DNA of 37,130 nt from Pseudomonadota bacterium (GTDB taxonomy: Bacteria; Pseudomonadota; Gammaproteobacteria; Xanthomonadales; Xanthomonadaceae), in the NCBI GenBank assembly GCA_023388955.1, contig JAEWFH010000173.1, positions 1-37,130 of the forward strand, given 5' to 3'. Shown in pieces: positions 18,126 through 25,821 of this stretch (its first letter is position 1; every line of letters starts with the position of its first letter). The position numbers and the translations under genes were made by a program. The notes below the pieces were generated by a model. The model was given only the letters and a program-made list of their open reading frames with translations, was not told the origin of the DNA and made no database searches.

Positions 18126-18682
18126 GCGGGCAGGAAGGCGCCGGAGGCCTGTCCGGGGAGCCCGTGCCGGGAGCAATCCCGCCCACGGCGACGGTGTTGG
18201 GATTCGACGTCGGCTCGCGCCGCATCGGCGTGGCGGTGGGCAGCCCGTTCGGCGATGGCGGGCGGGCGCTGGACGTGGTCGAGGTGCGCGAGGGGATACC
18301 CGACTGGGCCGCGCTGGACCGCATCCGCCGCGAGTGGCAGCCCGGCGGGCTGGTCGTGGGCGACCCGCTGACCCTTGACGAGGGCGACCAGCCGGCCCGG
18401 GTGCGGGCCCACGCATTCGCCCGCCAGTTGCGGACCCGGTATGGCGTACCGGTGGTGCTGGTGGACGAGCGCTCCAGCTCGCGCGAAGCGGCCCGGCAAT
18501 TCGCCACCGAGCGGGCGTCCGGACGCAAGCGCCGGCGCGATGCGACCGCCCTGGACGCGATGGCCGCGGCAGTGATCGTCGGGCGTTGGCTGACTGCGCC
18601 GGCGGACGCGATCGAGATCGACCGGTTGCCGCCGGCGACCGGCGAGGGTGACGGAAAAGGGGACACCGATGGACCAGCCTGA
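18122..18682 (+). CDS. ruvX: Putative pre-16S rRNA nuclease RuvX/YqgF
   Basis: 186-residue RNase H-fold protein of the YqgF family, implicated in 16S rRNA 5'-end processing. It has the first catalytic Asp in GFDVGSRRIGVAVG, the VVGDPLTLDEGDQPARVRA segment, the second acidic residue in VVLVDERSSSREA, and the late Asp in RDATALDAMAAAVIV. The N-terminus is about 22 residues longer than usual (GQEGAGGLSGEPVPGAIPP) but the overlap with yqgE supports the start at 18122. The tail overlaps the pyrB start by 14 nt. Confidence 0.93.
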   Translation: MSGQEGAGGLSGEPVPGAIPPTATVLGFDVGSRRIGVAVGSPFGDGGRALDVVEVREGIPDWAALDRIRREWQPGGLVVGDPLTLDEGDQPARVRAHAFARQLRTRYGVPVVLVDERSSSREAARQFATERASGRKRRRDATALDAMAAAVIVGRWLTAPADAIEIDRLPPATGEGDGKGDTDGPA

Positions 18683-19622
18683 CGCAGGCAATGACGGCCA
18701 CCTGCTCGACCTGGCGACGATGTCGCGCGGCCGGATGGAGTTGCTGCTGGACCGGGCCGATCATTTCGCGCGCGGCGGCGCAGCGCCGGCGGCACTGGAC
18801 GGCGTGGCGGTGTGCACGCTGTTCTTCGAGCCCTCCACGCGCACCCGGCTCAGCTTCCAGCTGGCGGCGCAGCGGCTCGGGGCGCACGTGCTCGGCTTCG
18901 ACGTTTCCACCTCGTCGGCGAGCAAGGGCGAGACCGACGCCGACACCCTGCGTACCCTGGAAGCGATGGGCGTGCGCGGCTTCGTGGTGCGCCATCGCGA
19001 AGACGGCGCGGTGCGCCGGCTGGCCGGATGCGCCGGGAGCGGCACCGTGCTCATCAACGCCGGCGACGGACGCAGTGCCCATCCCACGCAGGGACTGCTG
19101 GACATGCTCACCCTGCGCCAGGCCAAGGGGCCGGACCTCTCCGGGCTGAAGGTAGTGGTGGTGGGGGATGTGCGCCATTCGCGGGTGGCACGCTCCGACC
19201 TGCAGGGGCTGCGGACCCTGGGCGTGCGCGACCTGCGCGTGAGCGCGCCGGCCGGACTGTTGCCGGACGCGGACGTGCTGGAGGGCTGCACCGTGGTGCC
19301 GGAGCTGGACCAGGCACTGGACGGGGTGGACGTGGTCATGTTGCTGCGCCTGCAGCGCGAACGGATGGCCGACGGGCTGGTCGCGTCCCTGGAGGAGTAC
19401 CACCGCGACTACGGCCTGGATGCCCGGCGGCTCGCGCTGGCCGCACCGGGGGCGGTGGTCATGCACCCGGGGCCGATCAACCGTGGCGTCGAGGTTACCG
19501 ACGAGGTCGCCGACGGGCCGCGCTCGCTGGTCCTGCGCCAGGTCGCCAATGGCGTCGCGGTGCGCATGGCGGTGCTGGAGGACCTGCTGGGCCGGCCGCA
19601 AGGCGCTCACGGCGTCGCCTGA
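18669..19622 (+). CDS. pyrB: Aspartate carbamoyltransferase catalytic chain
   Basis: Joins carbamoyl phosphate and aspartate, the committed step of pyrimidine synthesis. 317 residues with the carbamoyl-phosphate site FFEPSTRTRLSFQLAAQRL, the SASKGETDADT loop, NAGDGRSAHPTQGLLD, VVVVGDVRHSRVARSD and the final MHPGPINRGVEV motif. ATG 18669 follows AAAAGGGG. A GTG 21 nt upstream is the alternative. It overlaps ruvX, so yqgE-ruvX-pyrB is one operon. No pyrI regulatory chain is seen. Confidence 0.95.
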   Translation: MDQPDAGNDGHLLDLATMSRGRMELLLDRADHFARGGAAPAALDGVAVCTLFFEPSTRTRLSFQLAAQRLGAHVLGFDVSTSSASKGETDADTLRTLEAMGVRGFVVRHREDGAVRRLAGCAGSGTVLINAGDGRSAHPTQGLLDMLTLRQAKGPDLSGLKVVVVGDVRHSRVARSDLQGLRTLGVRDLRVSAPAGLLPDADVLEGCTVVPELDQALDGVDVVMLLRLQRERMADGLVASLEEYHRDYGLDARRLALAAPGAVVMHPGPINRGVEVTDEVADGPRSLVLRQVANGVAVRMAVLEDLLGRPQGAHGVA

Positions 19623-20494
19623 CTCCCGCCTGGCGGGGGTGGGTCGGGTGGGGGCATCTCCTGGCGCACCCGCAGGAAGCGCGCGAAGCGCGGTACGCCC
19701 CTGGCGGTAAGGCCGTTGTAGCGGTACGTCACCCAGGTGCCCACCGGCGGCGGGCGTGCCCGCTGGACATCGCTGAGGCCGCTGCCCAGGCGGAAGCGCA
19801 GCCCGTCCTCCCGCTCCACGACCAGCGCACCGACCATTCCCTCGTACTTTCCCTTGCCGGCGGTGTGGCCGACCACGCGCGCCTCGGCGTCGTCATGGGG
19901 CTTGTACTTGAGCAGTCCCTCGCTGCGTCCGGGCCGGTACGGCGAGTCGCGGTGGTGCAGCATCAGGCCTTCCCCGCCCGCCGCGACCACCGACTGCAGC
20001 CGCCGCTCCAGCGCGCCGGCATCGGCGATGCGGACCTGCTCGACGACCCGGAGCCAGTGGCTGCCGCTGCCGTCCACCAGCGTGCGCAGGGCGCGCAGGC
20101 GTGCCTGGAACCCGCCGGGATGGCCCGGCAGGTCGAAGGCCATGAAGCGCACGGCACGCCATCGCTCCGGCTCCGCGTCCGCGGTGCGCACCAACCCGCT
20201 GATCTCTTCGAAGCGGCCACGGCCGATCCACAGTTCGCCATCGATCGGCACCGGGGGCCACCCGGCGGTGAACCACGCCGGCGGCGTCACCGGGTATCCG
20301 CCGCGGGTCCACAGGGTCTCGCCGTCCCAGTGGCCACGGACGCCGTCGAGCTTCTCGCTCACGAAGTACTGGCGCACCTCCACGCCGTCCGCGTAGGGGC
20401 TGGCCAGCATCAGCGCCGGTGCGCGCGGTGGCGCGGCCAGCGCCGGGCAGACGACGGACCAGAGCAGCAGCAACAGCAGGCAGGCTCGCAACAT
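19607..20494 (-). CDS. Secreted ATP-dependent DNA ligase, LigE type
   Basis: 295 residues. A classic signal peptide (MLRACLLLLLLWSVVCPALA, cleaved near residue 20) is followed by the minimal ligase catalytic core. Motif I is SEKLDGVRGHWDG with nucleotidyl-acceptor Lys48, then motif III IDGELWIG, motif IV GGEGLMLHH and motif V GLLKYKPHDD. A compact OB domain (GMVGALVVE, LGSGLSDVQR) follows. The C-terminus is a proline/glycine tail (PPPDPPPPGG). Lig E enzymes seal nicks in the periplasm or outside the cell, with proposed roles in DNA uptake or biofilm DNA. The ATG at 20494 is used because it opens the signal peptide. Its 3' end overlaps pyrB by 16 nt. Confidence 0.88.
   Translation of the reverse strand: MLRACLLLLLLWSVVCPALAAPPRAPALMLASPYADGVEVRQYFVSEKLDGVRGHWDGETLWTRGGYPVTPPAWFTAGWPPVPIDGELWIGRGRFEEISGLVRTADAEPERWRAVRFMAFDLPGHPGGFQARLRALRTLVDGSGSHWLRVVEQVRIADAGALERRLQSVVAAGGEGLMLHHRDSPYRPGRSEGLLKYKPHDDAEARVVGHTAGKGKYEGMVGALVVEREDGLRFRLGSGLSDVQRARPPPVGTWVTYRYNGLTARGVPRFARFLRVRQEMPPPDPPPPGGSQATP
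19622..19640 (+). terminator. Hairpin directly after pyrB stop
   Basis: ACTCCCGC (19622-19629) pairs with GCGGGGGT (19633-19640), one G-U pair, 3-nt loop. It starts on the last base of the pyrB stop and lies inside the ligase coding 3' end. G-rich, no U-tract, so at best a weak terminator. Confidence 0.35.
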
Positions 20495-20598
20495 GGGGAT
20501 CGACCGGGACCAGGGGGGACCCCAGTACATCCGCGTGGCCCCGCCTCCGCCATCGGCGGGCCGCCTGCCACGCCGTAGGAAAGGCCCGGGACGCGGCG

Positions 20599-21960
20599 TC
20601 AGCGCAGCAGGATCAGCGTGGCCAGGCCCAGGAAGCTGAGGAAGCCCATCACGTCGGTGATGGTCGTCAGCAGCACCCCCCCGGCCAGCGCGGGGTCGAA
20701 GCCGCGCCGCTTGAGGGTCAGCGGCACCAGCACCCCGGCCGTCGCGGCGGTCAGCAAGTTGATGGTCAAGGCGGTGCCGATCACCAGCGACAGCATCGGG
20801 CTGTGGAACCAGGCCAGCACGATGAGGCCAAGTCCCGAACCCAGCAGTACGCCGTTGATCATCGCGACGCCGATCTCCTTGCGCAGCAGTACCCGGAAAT
20901 TCGACGAGCCGATCTGGCCCAGCGCCAGGCCGCGGATCATGAGCGCAAGCACCTGCGTCCCGGCGTTGCCGCCCATGCCGGCGACGATCGGCATCAGGAT
21001 CGCCAGCGCGACGATCTCCTCGATCGAGTCCTCGAACCGACCGATCACCCCGGCAGCGATGAAAGCGGTCCCCAAGTTGACGCCGAGCCAGACCAGCCGG
21101 CGCTTGAACGCGCGCTTGGCCGGGCTGAACAGGTCCTCCTCTTCATCCAGGCCGGCCGCGCTGAGCGCCTGGTGCTCGGCCTGCTCGCGGATGATGTCGA
21201 CCACGTCGTCGATGGTGATGCGGCCGAGCAGGATGTGGTTGTCGTCGACCACCGGCGCGCTGAGCCAGTCGCGGTCGGAGAACTGCCGGGCGACCTCGCT
21301 GTCGGATTCCTCGACCCCGATCGCCGCCTGCTCGTCGTCCAGCAGCTGGTTGATCGGCGTGCCGGCGTCGTGGGTCAGCAGCTGCGCCAGGCCGATCCGC
21401 CCCAGGTACTGGTGGCGGCGGTTGACCACGTACAGGTAGTCGGTGTGCTCGGGCAGCTCGCCGCGCAGGCGCAGGTAGCGCAGCACCACGTCCACGGTGG
21501 TGTCGGCGCGCACCGTCACCACGTCGGGGTTCATCAGGCGCCCGGCGGTGTCCTCGGGGTAGGACAGCACCTGTTCCAGGCGCTCGCGGTTCTCCCGGTC
21601 CATCGACTTGAGGACCTCGTCGATGACCGTGGACGGCAGGTCCTCGACCAGGTCGGCGAGGTCGTCGATGTCCAGGTCTTCGACCGCCGCGACGATCTCG
21701 TCCGGGTCCATCTCCGCGATGAGGCTCTCGCGGACTTCGTCGCCGACGTGGACCAGCACCTCGCCGTCGTCGTCGGGGTCCACAAGGCCCCAGACGATGA
21801 TGCGCTTGCCCAGCGGCAACGACTCCAGCAGGTTGCCGATCTCGGCCGGGGAGAGCGTGTTGACCAGGCGCTTGACCGGACCCAGGCGCCCGGTCTCGAG
21901 CGCATCGGAAAGCAGCCGCAGCTGGTGCGACGTCTTGTCGTGGCGGTCGGCTTCGGCCAT
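20599..21960 (-). CDS. mgtE: MgtE-type magnesium transporter
   Basis: 453-residue Mg2+ channel/transporter. It has a cytosolic helical N-domain (about 30-135: PAEIGNLLESLPLGKRIIVW), a tandem CBS pair (about 140-265), a plug helix and five C-terminal transmembrane helices. The pore region holds PIVAGMGGNAGTQVLALMIRG, and TTITDVMGF carries the acidic residue lining the pore in MgtE structures. The start follows GGAG at 6 nt. The conserved xanthomonad linkage with ptsI is kept, but a plus-strand lipoprotein gene now lies between them. Its promoter is given separately. Confidence 0.96.
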   Translation of the reverse strand: MAEADRHDKTSHQLRLLSDALETGRLGPVKRLVNTLSPAEIGNLLESLPLGKRIIVWGLVDPDDDGEVLVHVGDEVRESLIAEMDPDEIVAAVEDLDIDDLADLVEDLPSTVIDEVLKSMDRENRERLEQVLSYPEDTAGRLMNPDVVTVRADTTVDVVLRYLRLRGELPEHTDYLYVVNRRHQYLGRIGLAQLLTHDAGTPINQLLDDEQAAIGVEESDSEVARQFSDRDWLSAPVVDDNHILLGRITIDDVVDIIREQAEHQALSAAGLDEEEDLFSPAKRAFKRRLVWLGVNLGTAFIAAGVIGRFEDSIEEIVALAILMPIVAGMGGNAGTQVLALMIRGLALGQIGSSNFRVLLRKEIGVAMINGVLLGSGLGLIVLAWFHSPMLSLVIGTALTINLLTAATAGVLVPLTLKRRGFDPALAGGVLLTTITDVMGFLSFLGLATLILLR

Positions 21961-22018
21961 TCGTTACTCCGGGTCGTAAGCCGCAGCCGCGGCGGCGATC
22001 AGGCGCTCATGGGCGGGG

Positions 22019-22047
22019 ATTATCGCCGTTGCCGCGTGGCTTGCCCA
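22019..22047 (-). promoter_or_regulatory. Candidate mgtE promoter, TGGGCA-17-GATAAT
   Basis: On the minus strand TGGGCA (22047-22042) is followed after exactly 17 nt by GATAAT (22024-22019), 4 of 6 and 5 of 6 consensus matches. The leader would be about 50 nt, with a GGAG ribosome site just before the ATG. It is too short for a known Mg2+ riboswitch. Confidence 0.5.
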
Positions 22048-22100
22048 CCGCGGAGTGCGCGGCTCGTGGTATTGGTATCGCATCCGATGCAGCCCAACCG

Positions 22101-22493
22101 ATGCCGACGATGCATACCTGCCTCCGTGTCCTTCCCGCCGCTGCCGTGCTCGTGTTGCTGGCCGCCTGCGGCCGCCCGGGCGAGGTGCCCGACCAGTTGC
22201 CCTACGCCGAGCCGGGCGTGGAGTTCAACGTCACGCCGGTGGTCGAGGCGCGCTGCAACAACGGCGTCTACCGTGCGCTGGCAAGCTGGGACGTGCCGGC
22301 GTCGCTGAGCTCGAAGATCGAGATCCAGGTAACCGAAGAGCGCCAGGTGTTCGCCCGCAGCAACGATGCCGCCGGCAGCGAGGAGACCGGCGAGTGGACT
22401 TCGGACGGCACGCTGTTCGTGCTGCTCGACCGCGAGACCGGGATGACCCTGGCCGCGCTGCGGGCCGGCCCCGGTCCCTGCACGGGCGGCTGA
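22101..22493 (+). CDS. Small hypothetical lipoprotein
   Basis: 130 residues, not recognised. The N-terminus MPTMHTCLRVLPAAAVLVLL ends in the lipobox LAAC. The mature part is short, acidic and probably beta-rich (GVEFNVTPVVEARCNNGVYR, KIEIQVTEERQVFARS, GTLFVLLDRETGMTLAAL) with two cysteines (ARCNN and GPCTGG) that could form a disulfide. An ATG three codons later is an equally good start; no Shine-Dalgarno is evident. It is alone on the plus strand between ptsI and mgtE, and its stop sits in an inverted repeat shared with ptsI. Confidence 0.65.
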   Translation: MPTMHTCLRVLPAAAVLVLLAACGRPGEVPDQLPYAEPGVEFNVTPVVEARCNNGVYRALASWDVPASLSSKIEIQVTEERQVFARSNDAAGSEETGEWTSDGTLFVLLDRETGMTLAALRAGPGPCTGG

Positions 22494-22506
22494 GCCGCGT
22501 CAGCCG
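22487..22506. terminator. Inverted repeat holding both stop codons of lipoprotein and ptsI
   Basis: CGGCTGA (22487-22493) and TCAGCCG (22500-22506) are exact inverted copies around GCCGCG. The lipoprotein TGA ends the left arm and the ptsI TGA ends the right arm on the other strand, so both proteins end in Gly-stop. A candidate bidirectional terminator of only 7 bp with no U-tract. Confidence 0.45.
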
Positions 22507-24233
22507 GCGCCGGGGGCCGGCTGCTGGCGCCCGAGCCAGCGTTCGATCGCGGCCCGGTCGCGCGCGCGCATCAACGCCGGCAATCGCGTGCGCAGGCGCT
22601 GGAGTTCGCAGCCGCGCAAGGCCTGGCGCACGTCGAGCAGGGTCGCCGGGTGCACGCTGAACTGCTCCAGCCCCAGGGCCAGCAACAGCGGTGACAGGCG
22701 GGCATCGCCGGCCATCTCGCCGCAGACGGTGACCGGTCGGCCGCGTGAACCGCCGGTCCGGATCACGTCGCGCAACACCCGCAACACGGCCGGGTGCAGC
22801 GGGTCGTTCAGCTCGCCCAGGGCTTCGTTGTCGCGGTCGGCCGCCAGCAGGTACTGCACCAGATCATTGGTGCCGATGGAAAGGAAGTCCACGTCCGCGA
22901 TGAATGTGTGCAGTGCCAGCGCCGCGGCGGGGACCTCGATCATCGCGCCCAGCTGCACCTCTTCGGCGACCCCGTGCCCTTCGCTCCGCAACCGGGGTGC
23001 CAGCCGTTCCAGCGCCGCGCGCACGTGGTGTATCTGGCCCGGCTCGCTGACCATAGGCACCAGGATCCGCAGCCGGCCGTAGGCGGAGGCGCGCAGCATT
23101 GCCCGCAACTGCACCTCCAGCACTTCCGGGCGGGCCATCGCCAGCCGGATGCCGCGCAGGCCCAGCGCCGGATTGGGTTCGTCGCGCAGCGCCAAGCCGG
23201 TACGGTCGGCCTTGTCGGCGCCCAGGTCGAGGATGCGGATGGTGACCGGACGGCCGTCCATTGCCAGCAGCGCGTCGCGATAGGCCTGGAACTGCTCTTC
23301 CTCGGATGGCAGGCAGCTGCGCTGCAGGTACAGGAACTCGGTGCGATACAGGCCGATGCCGCTCGCGCCCAGGGCATGGGCCTGGGCGATGTCGGCCGGC
23401 GACTCGGCGTTGGCCTGCAGCCCGATGGCGGTGCCATCGCGGGTGCGGGTGGGCTCGCGGCGCAGGCGGTTGAGGGCGCGCAGCTCGCGCGCGGTGGCGC
23501 GGCGGCGCTCACGGTGGCGGCGCAGGTCGGCGGGCGCGGGTTCGACCACCACCTCGCCGGTGGCACCGTCCACGGTCAGCACCTCGCCGTCGCCGACCCG
23601 CTGCAGCAGCCCGGGCACGCCCACCACCATCGGCAGGTGCAGGCTGCGGGCGAGGATGGCGCTGTGCGACAGCGGGCTGCCGGTGCTGGTGGCCACCGCG
23701 ACCACGCCGTGCTGCTGCAGCTGGGCCAGCTCGGCAGGCGCCACCGACTCGCAGACCAGTACTTCGCCGGCCATCCCGGCCCGCGCGTCGTGGCGCGCGT
23801 GCAGGCTGGCGTGGATGCGGCCGATGACCTGGTCGATGTCCTCCACCCGGCTGCGGAAGTAGGCATCGTCCATCGCCCGGAACCCGGCGGTGATGCGTTC
23901 GCGCTGCAGGTGCAGCGCGTAGTCCGCGCTCAGCAGGTCCCCGCTGATCGCGCGGTCGAGGCCCTCCAGCAGTTCAGGGTCGTCCAGCAGCAGCGCATGC
24001 AGGTCCAGGAACTGGCCCAGCTCGGGCGCCAGGGCGTCCTGCAGGCGTTCGCGCAGCGCCTGCATTTCGGTACGTACCTGGTCGATCGCCAGGTGCAGGC
24101 GGGCGAGCTCGGCGTCGACCTGGTCGGCGCTGATGTGTTCCTCGGCGACCTCCAGCACGTGCGGCAGCCGCACCCAGGCGCGCCCGACGGCGCTGCCGCG
24201 CGACGCTCCCTGGCCCTGGAACTGGCGGCGCAT
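22500..24233 (-). CDS. ptsI: PTS enzyme I (phosphoenolpyruvate-protein phosphotransferase)
   Basis: 577 residues. Transfers phosphate from PEP to HPr. It has an N-terminal HPr-binding and swivelling domain with phospho-His190 in STGSPLSHSAILARSLHLPM, a linker, and a PEP-binding TIM barrel (GIGLYRTEFLYL, NPALGLRGIRLAM, FLSIGTNDLVQYLLAADRDN) with the active Cys in VTVCGEMAGD. ATG 24233 is preferred over the TTG at 24248 because it begins MRRQFQGQGASRGSAVGRAW, the family opening. It starts 11 nt after ptsH. With no EIIB/EIIC here it feeds a regulatory phosphorelay. Its 3' end faces the small lipoprotein. Confidence 0.94.
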   Translation of the reverse strand: MRRQFQGQGASRGSAVGRAWVRLPHVLEVAEEHISADQVDAELARLHLAIDQVRTEMQALRERLQDALAPELGQFLDLHALLLDDPELLEGLDRAISGDLLSADYALHLQRERITAGFRAMDDAYFRSRVEDIDQVIGRIHASLHARHDARAGMAGEVLVCESVAPAELAQLQQHGVVAVATSTGSPLSHSAILARSLHLPMVVGVPGLLQRVGDGEVLTVDGATGEVVVEPAPADLRRHRERRRATARELRALNRLRREPTRTRDGTAIGLQANAESPADIAQAHALGASGIGLYRTEFLYLQRSCLPSEEEQFQAYRDALLAMDGRPVTIRILDLGADKADRTGLALRDEPNPALGLRGIRLAMARPEVLEVQLRAMLRASAYGRLRILVPMVSEPGQIHHVRAALERLAPRLRSEGHGVAEEVQLGAMIEVPAAALALHTFIADVDFLSIGTNDLVQYLLAADRDNEALGELNDPLHPAVLRVLRDVIRTGGSRGRPVTVCGEMAGDARLSPLLLALGLEQFSVHPATLLDVRQALRGCELQRLRTRLPALMRARDRAAIERWLGRQQPAPGAG

Positions 24234-24244
24234 GGGCGTCGGCC

Positions 24245-24514
24245 TCAATGGTTCTCGTCGAAGCCGCGTTCGAACAGGCCGGCGACGGCGTCCGCGCAGG
24301 CCTGCTCGTCCTCGCCGTCCACCCGCAGCAGCACCCGGGTGCCGCGCCCGGCGGCCAGCAGCATCACCCCCATGATGCTCTTGGCGTTGACCTCGCGGCC
24401 CTTGGCCACCAGCGTGGCGCTGCAGGCGTAGCCCGACAGCAGCTGCACCAGCCGGGCGGTGGCGCGGGCATGCAGGCCGAGCTGGTTGCTGACGGTGAGT
24501 TCGCGCTCGATCAT
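24245..24514 (-). CDS. ptsH: HPr phosphocarrier protein with both His15 and Ser46
   Basis: 89 residues. The EI-dependent site is His15 in NQLGLHARATARLVQLL, and the kinase-dependent site is Ser46 in VNAKSIMGVMLLAAGRG, both at canonical positions. Both regulatory inputs encoded in the same run (EI and HPr kinase) therefore have a target. The start follows the EIIA stop by 12 nt. HPr is expected to hand phosphate to the two EIIA proteins in this cluster. Confidence 0.96.
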   Translation of the reverse strand: MIERELTVSNQLGLHARATARLVQLLSGYACSATLVAKGREVNAKSIMGVMLLAAGRGTRVLLRVDGEDEQACADAVAGLFERGFDENH

Positions 24515-24526
24515 GCCGGTTCCCGG

Positions 24527-24916
24527 TCAGGCGTCATCGATGACCACCCCGTTGCGGGCCCCGGCGGCGGCCACGGCGGGCAACTCGTCCAGCCCCAGCT
24601 CGGGATAGTTCATCACCCGCAGCAGCATTGCCAGGCTCGCGCCGGAGACCCGGCGCACCGGGGTGCCCAGGCGCGAGAGCTCGGCGGCGAGGTTGGACGG
24701 GCTGGCGCCGTACAGGTCGGTCAGCACCAGCACGCCCTCGCCGCGGTCGACCTGCCGCATCGCCGCGCTCGCCTCGGGCAGGACCTGCGCCGGGGTCGCG
24801 TCGAACGGCACTTCCAGCGCCATCGCCGGCAACGGCAGGCCGGACAACAGTCGCCCGGCACTCGCCAGCAGGGCGGGGCCGACGCCCTCGTGTGTCACCA
24901 GCAGTACGCCGACCAT
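24527..24916 (-). CDS. Mannose-class PTS EIIA domain protein
   Basis: 129 residues forming a single EIIA-Man-type alpha/beta domain: MVGVLLVTHEGVGPALLASA with phospho-His9, VLVLTDLYGASPSNLAAELS and RVSGASLAMLLRVMNY. Stand-alone EIIA-Man proteins without EIIB/EIIC are part of the incomplete PTS of xanthomonads and Neisseria and are presumed regulatory. The ATG at 24914-24916 shares one base with the rapZ stop (TGATG), so the two are coupled. Confidence 0.9.
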   Translation of the reverse strand: MVGVLLVTHEGVGPALLASAGRLLSGLPLPAMALEVPFDATPAQVLPEASAAMRQVDRGEGVLVLTDLYGASPSNLAAELSRLGTPVRRVSGASLAMLLRVMNYPELGLDELPAVAAAGARNGVVIDDA

Positions 24917-25821
24917 CAATCCAGCTCCCGGTGGTGCACCGCGACTTCATCCCAGCCCTGGTTGCGGGCGCGCCCGGCCATCGCTTCGGCCAGGTAGACC
25001 GAGCGGTGGCGGCCGCCGGTGCAGCCGAAGGCCACGGTGACGTAGCTGCGGGTATTGCCGGCGCGCAGCCGGGGCAGCCAGGTGTCGAGGAAGTGCCCGA
25101 CCTGGTCGGCGAACTCCTGTACCTCCGGCTGGTGGTCCAGGTGCTCGGCGACGGCGCGGTCGCGCCCCGACAGCGGGCGCAGCACCGGGTCCCAGTGCGG
25201 GTTGGGCAGGCAGCGGGCGTCGAAGACGAAGTCGGCATCGGGCGGCACGCCGTTGCGGTAGGCGAAGGACTCGAACAGCAGCGAGACCGTGGAGTCGTCG
25301 CCCAGCCCGAAGCGGGTGATGATCCGGCGGCGCATCTGGTGCACGTTCATCGCGCTGGTGTCGATGACCTCGTCGGCCATCTGCCGCAGCGGGCGCAGTA
25401 CCTGGCGCTCCAGGTCGATGGCGTCCGACAGCGACAATCCGTAATGGCTGAGCGGGTGCCGGCGGCGGGTGTCGGCGTAGCGGCGCAGCAGCACGTCGTC
25501 GTCGCTGTCCAGGAACAGCAGTTGCGGGTCCAGCCCCAGCTTGCCGACCTCCGACAGCCAGGTGGGGATGCCGGTCAGGTCGCCGTGGGTGTTGCGCACG
25601 TCGATGCCCACCGCCAGCAGCGTCGGGCCGGTGCCCTCGTGCGACACCGAGCGCACGAAGTCCGGCAGCAACCCGGCCGGCAGGTTGTCGACGCAGTAGT
25701 AGCCCAGGTCCTCGAAGGTCTTCAGGGCCACCGACTTGCCCGAGCCGGACATTCCGCTCACCACCACGAGTCCGGGGGTGGGGGAGGGCGCCGGGGTCGG
25801 CAGGGGGGAGTTGTCAGCCAT
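24916..25821 (-). CDS. rapZ: RNase adapter / nucleotide-binding protein RapZ
   Basis: 301 residues. The P-loop N-domain opens after a proline/serine leader with LVVVSGMSGSGKSVALKTFE (Walker A) and YYCVDNLPAGLL, with LFLDSDDDVLLRRYADTRRR in the middle. The C-domain ends with TVAFGCTGGRHRSVYLAEAM, the RNA- and metabolite-binding part. In E. coli RapZ presents GlmZ sRNA to RNase E to control GlmS; this role is only inferred here. It overlaps hprK by 8 nt and the EIIA gene by 1 nt. Confidence 0.95.
   Translation of the reverse strand: MADNSPLPTPAPSPTPGLVVVSGMSGSGKSVALKTFEDLGYYCVDNLPAGLLPDFVRSVSHEGTGPTLLAVGIDVRNTHGDLTGIPTWLSEVGKLGLDPQLLFLDSDDDVLLRRYADTRRRHPLSHYGLSLSDAIDLERQVLRPLRQMADEVIDTSAMNVHQMRRRIITRFGLGDDSTVSLLFESFAYRNGVPPDADFVFDARCLPNPHWDPVLRPLSGRDRAVAEHLDHQPEVQEFADQVGHFLDTWLPRLRAGNTRSYVTVAFGCTGGRHRSVYLAEAMAGRARNQGWDEVAVHHRELD

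Noticed and set aside
17472..19610. 712-codon minus-strand open frame across yqgE-ruvX-pyrB
   Set aside because: It covers three conserved plus-strand genes that have matching overlaps and motifs; the antisense translation is histidine/glutamine/arginine-rich noise.
21961..22018. Mg2+ riboswitch in the mgtE leader
   Set aside because: The predicted leader of about 50 nt is too short for known Mg2+-sensing leaders and shows no strong alternative hairpins.
20419..22308. 629-codon plus-strand open frame opposite mgtE
   Set aside because: Shadow of mgtE; no start signal and no domain, and mgtE has a plausible promoter and ribosome site.
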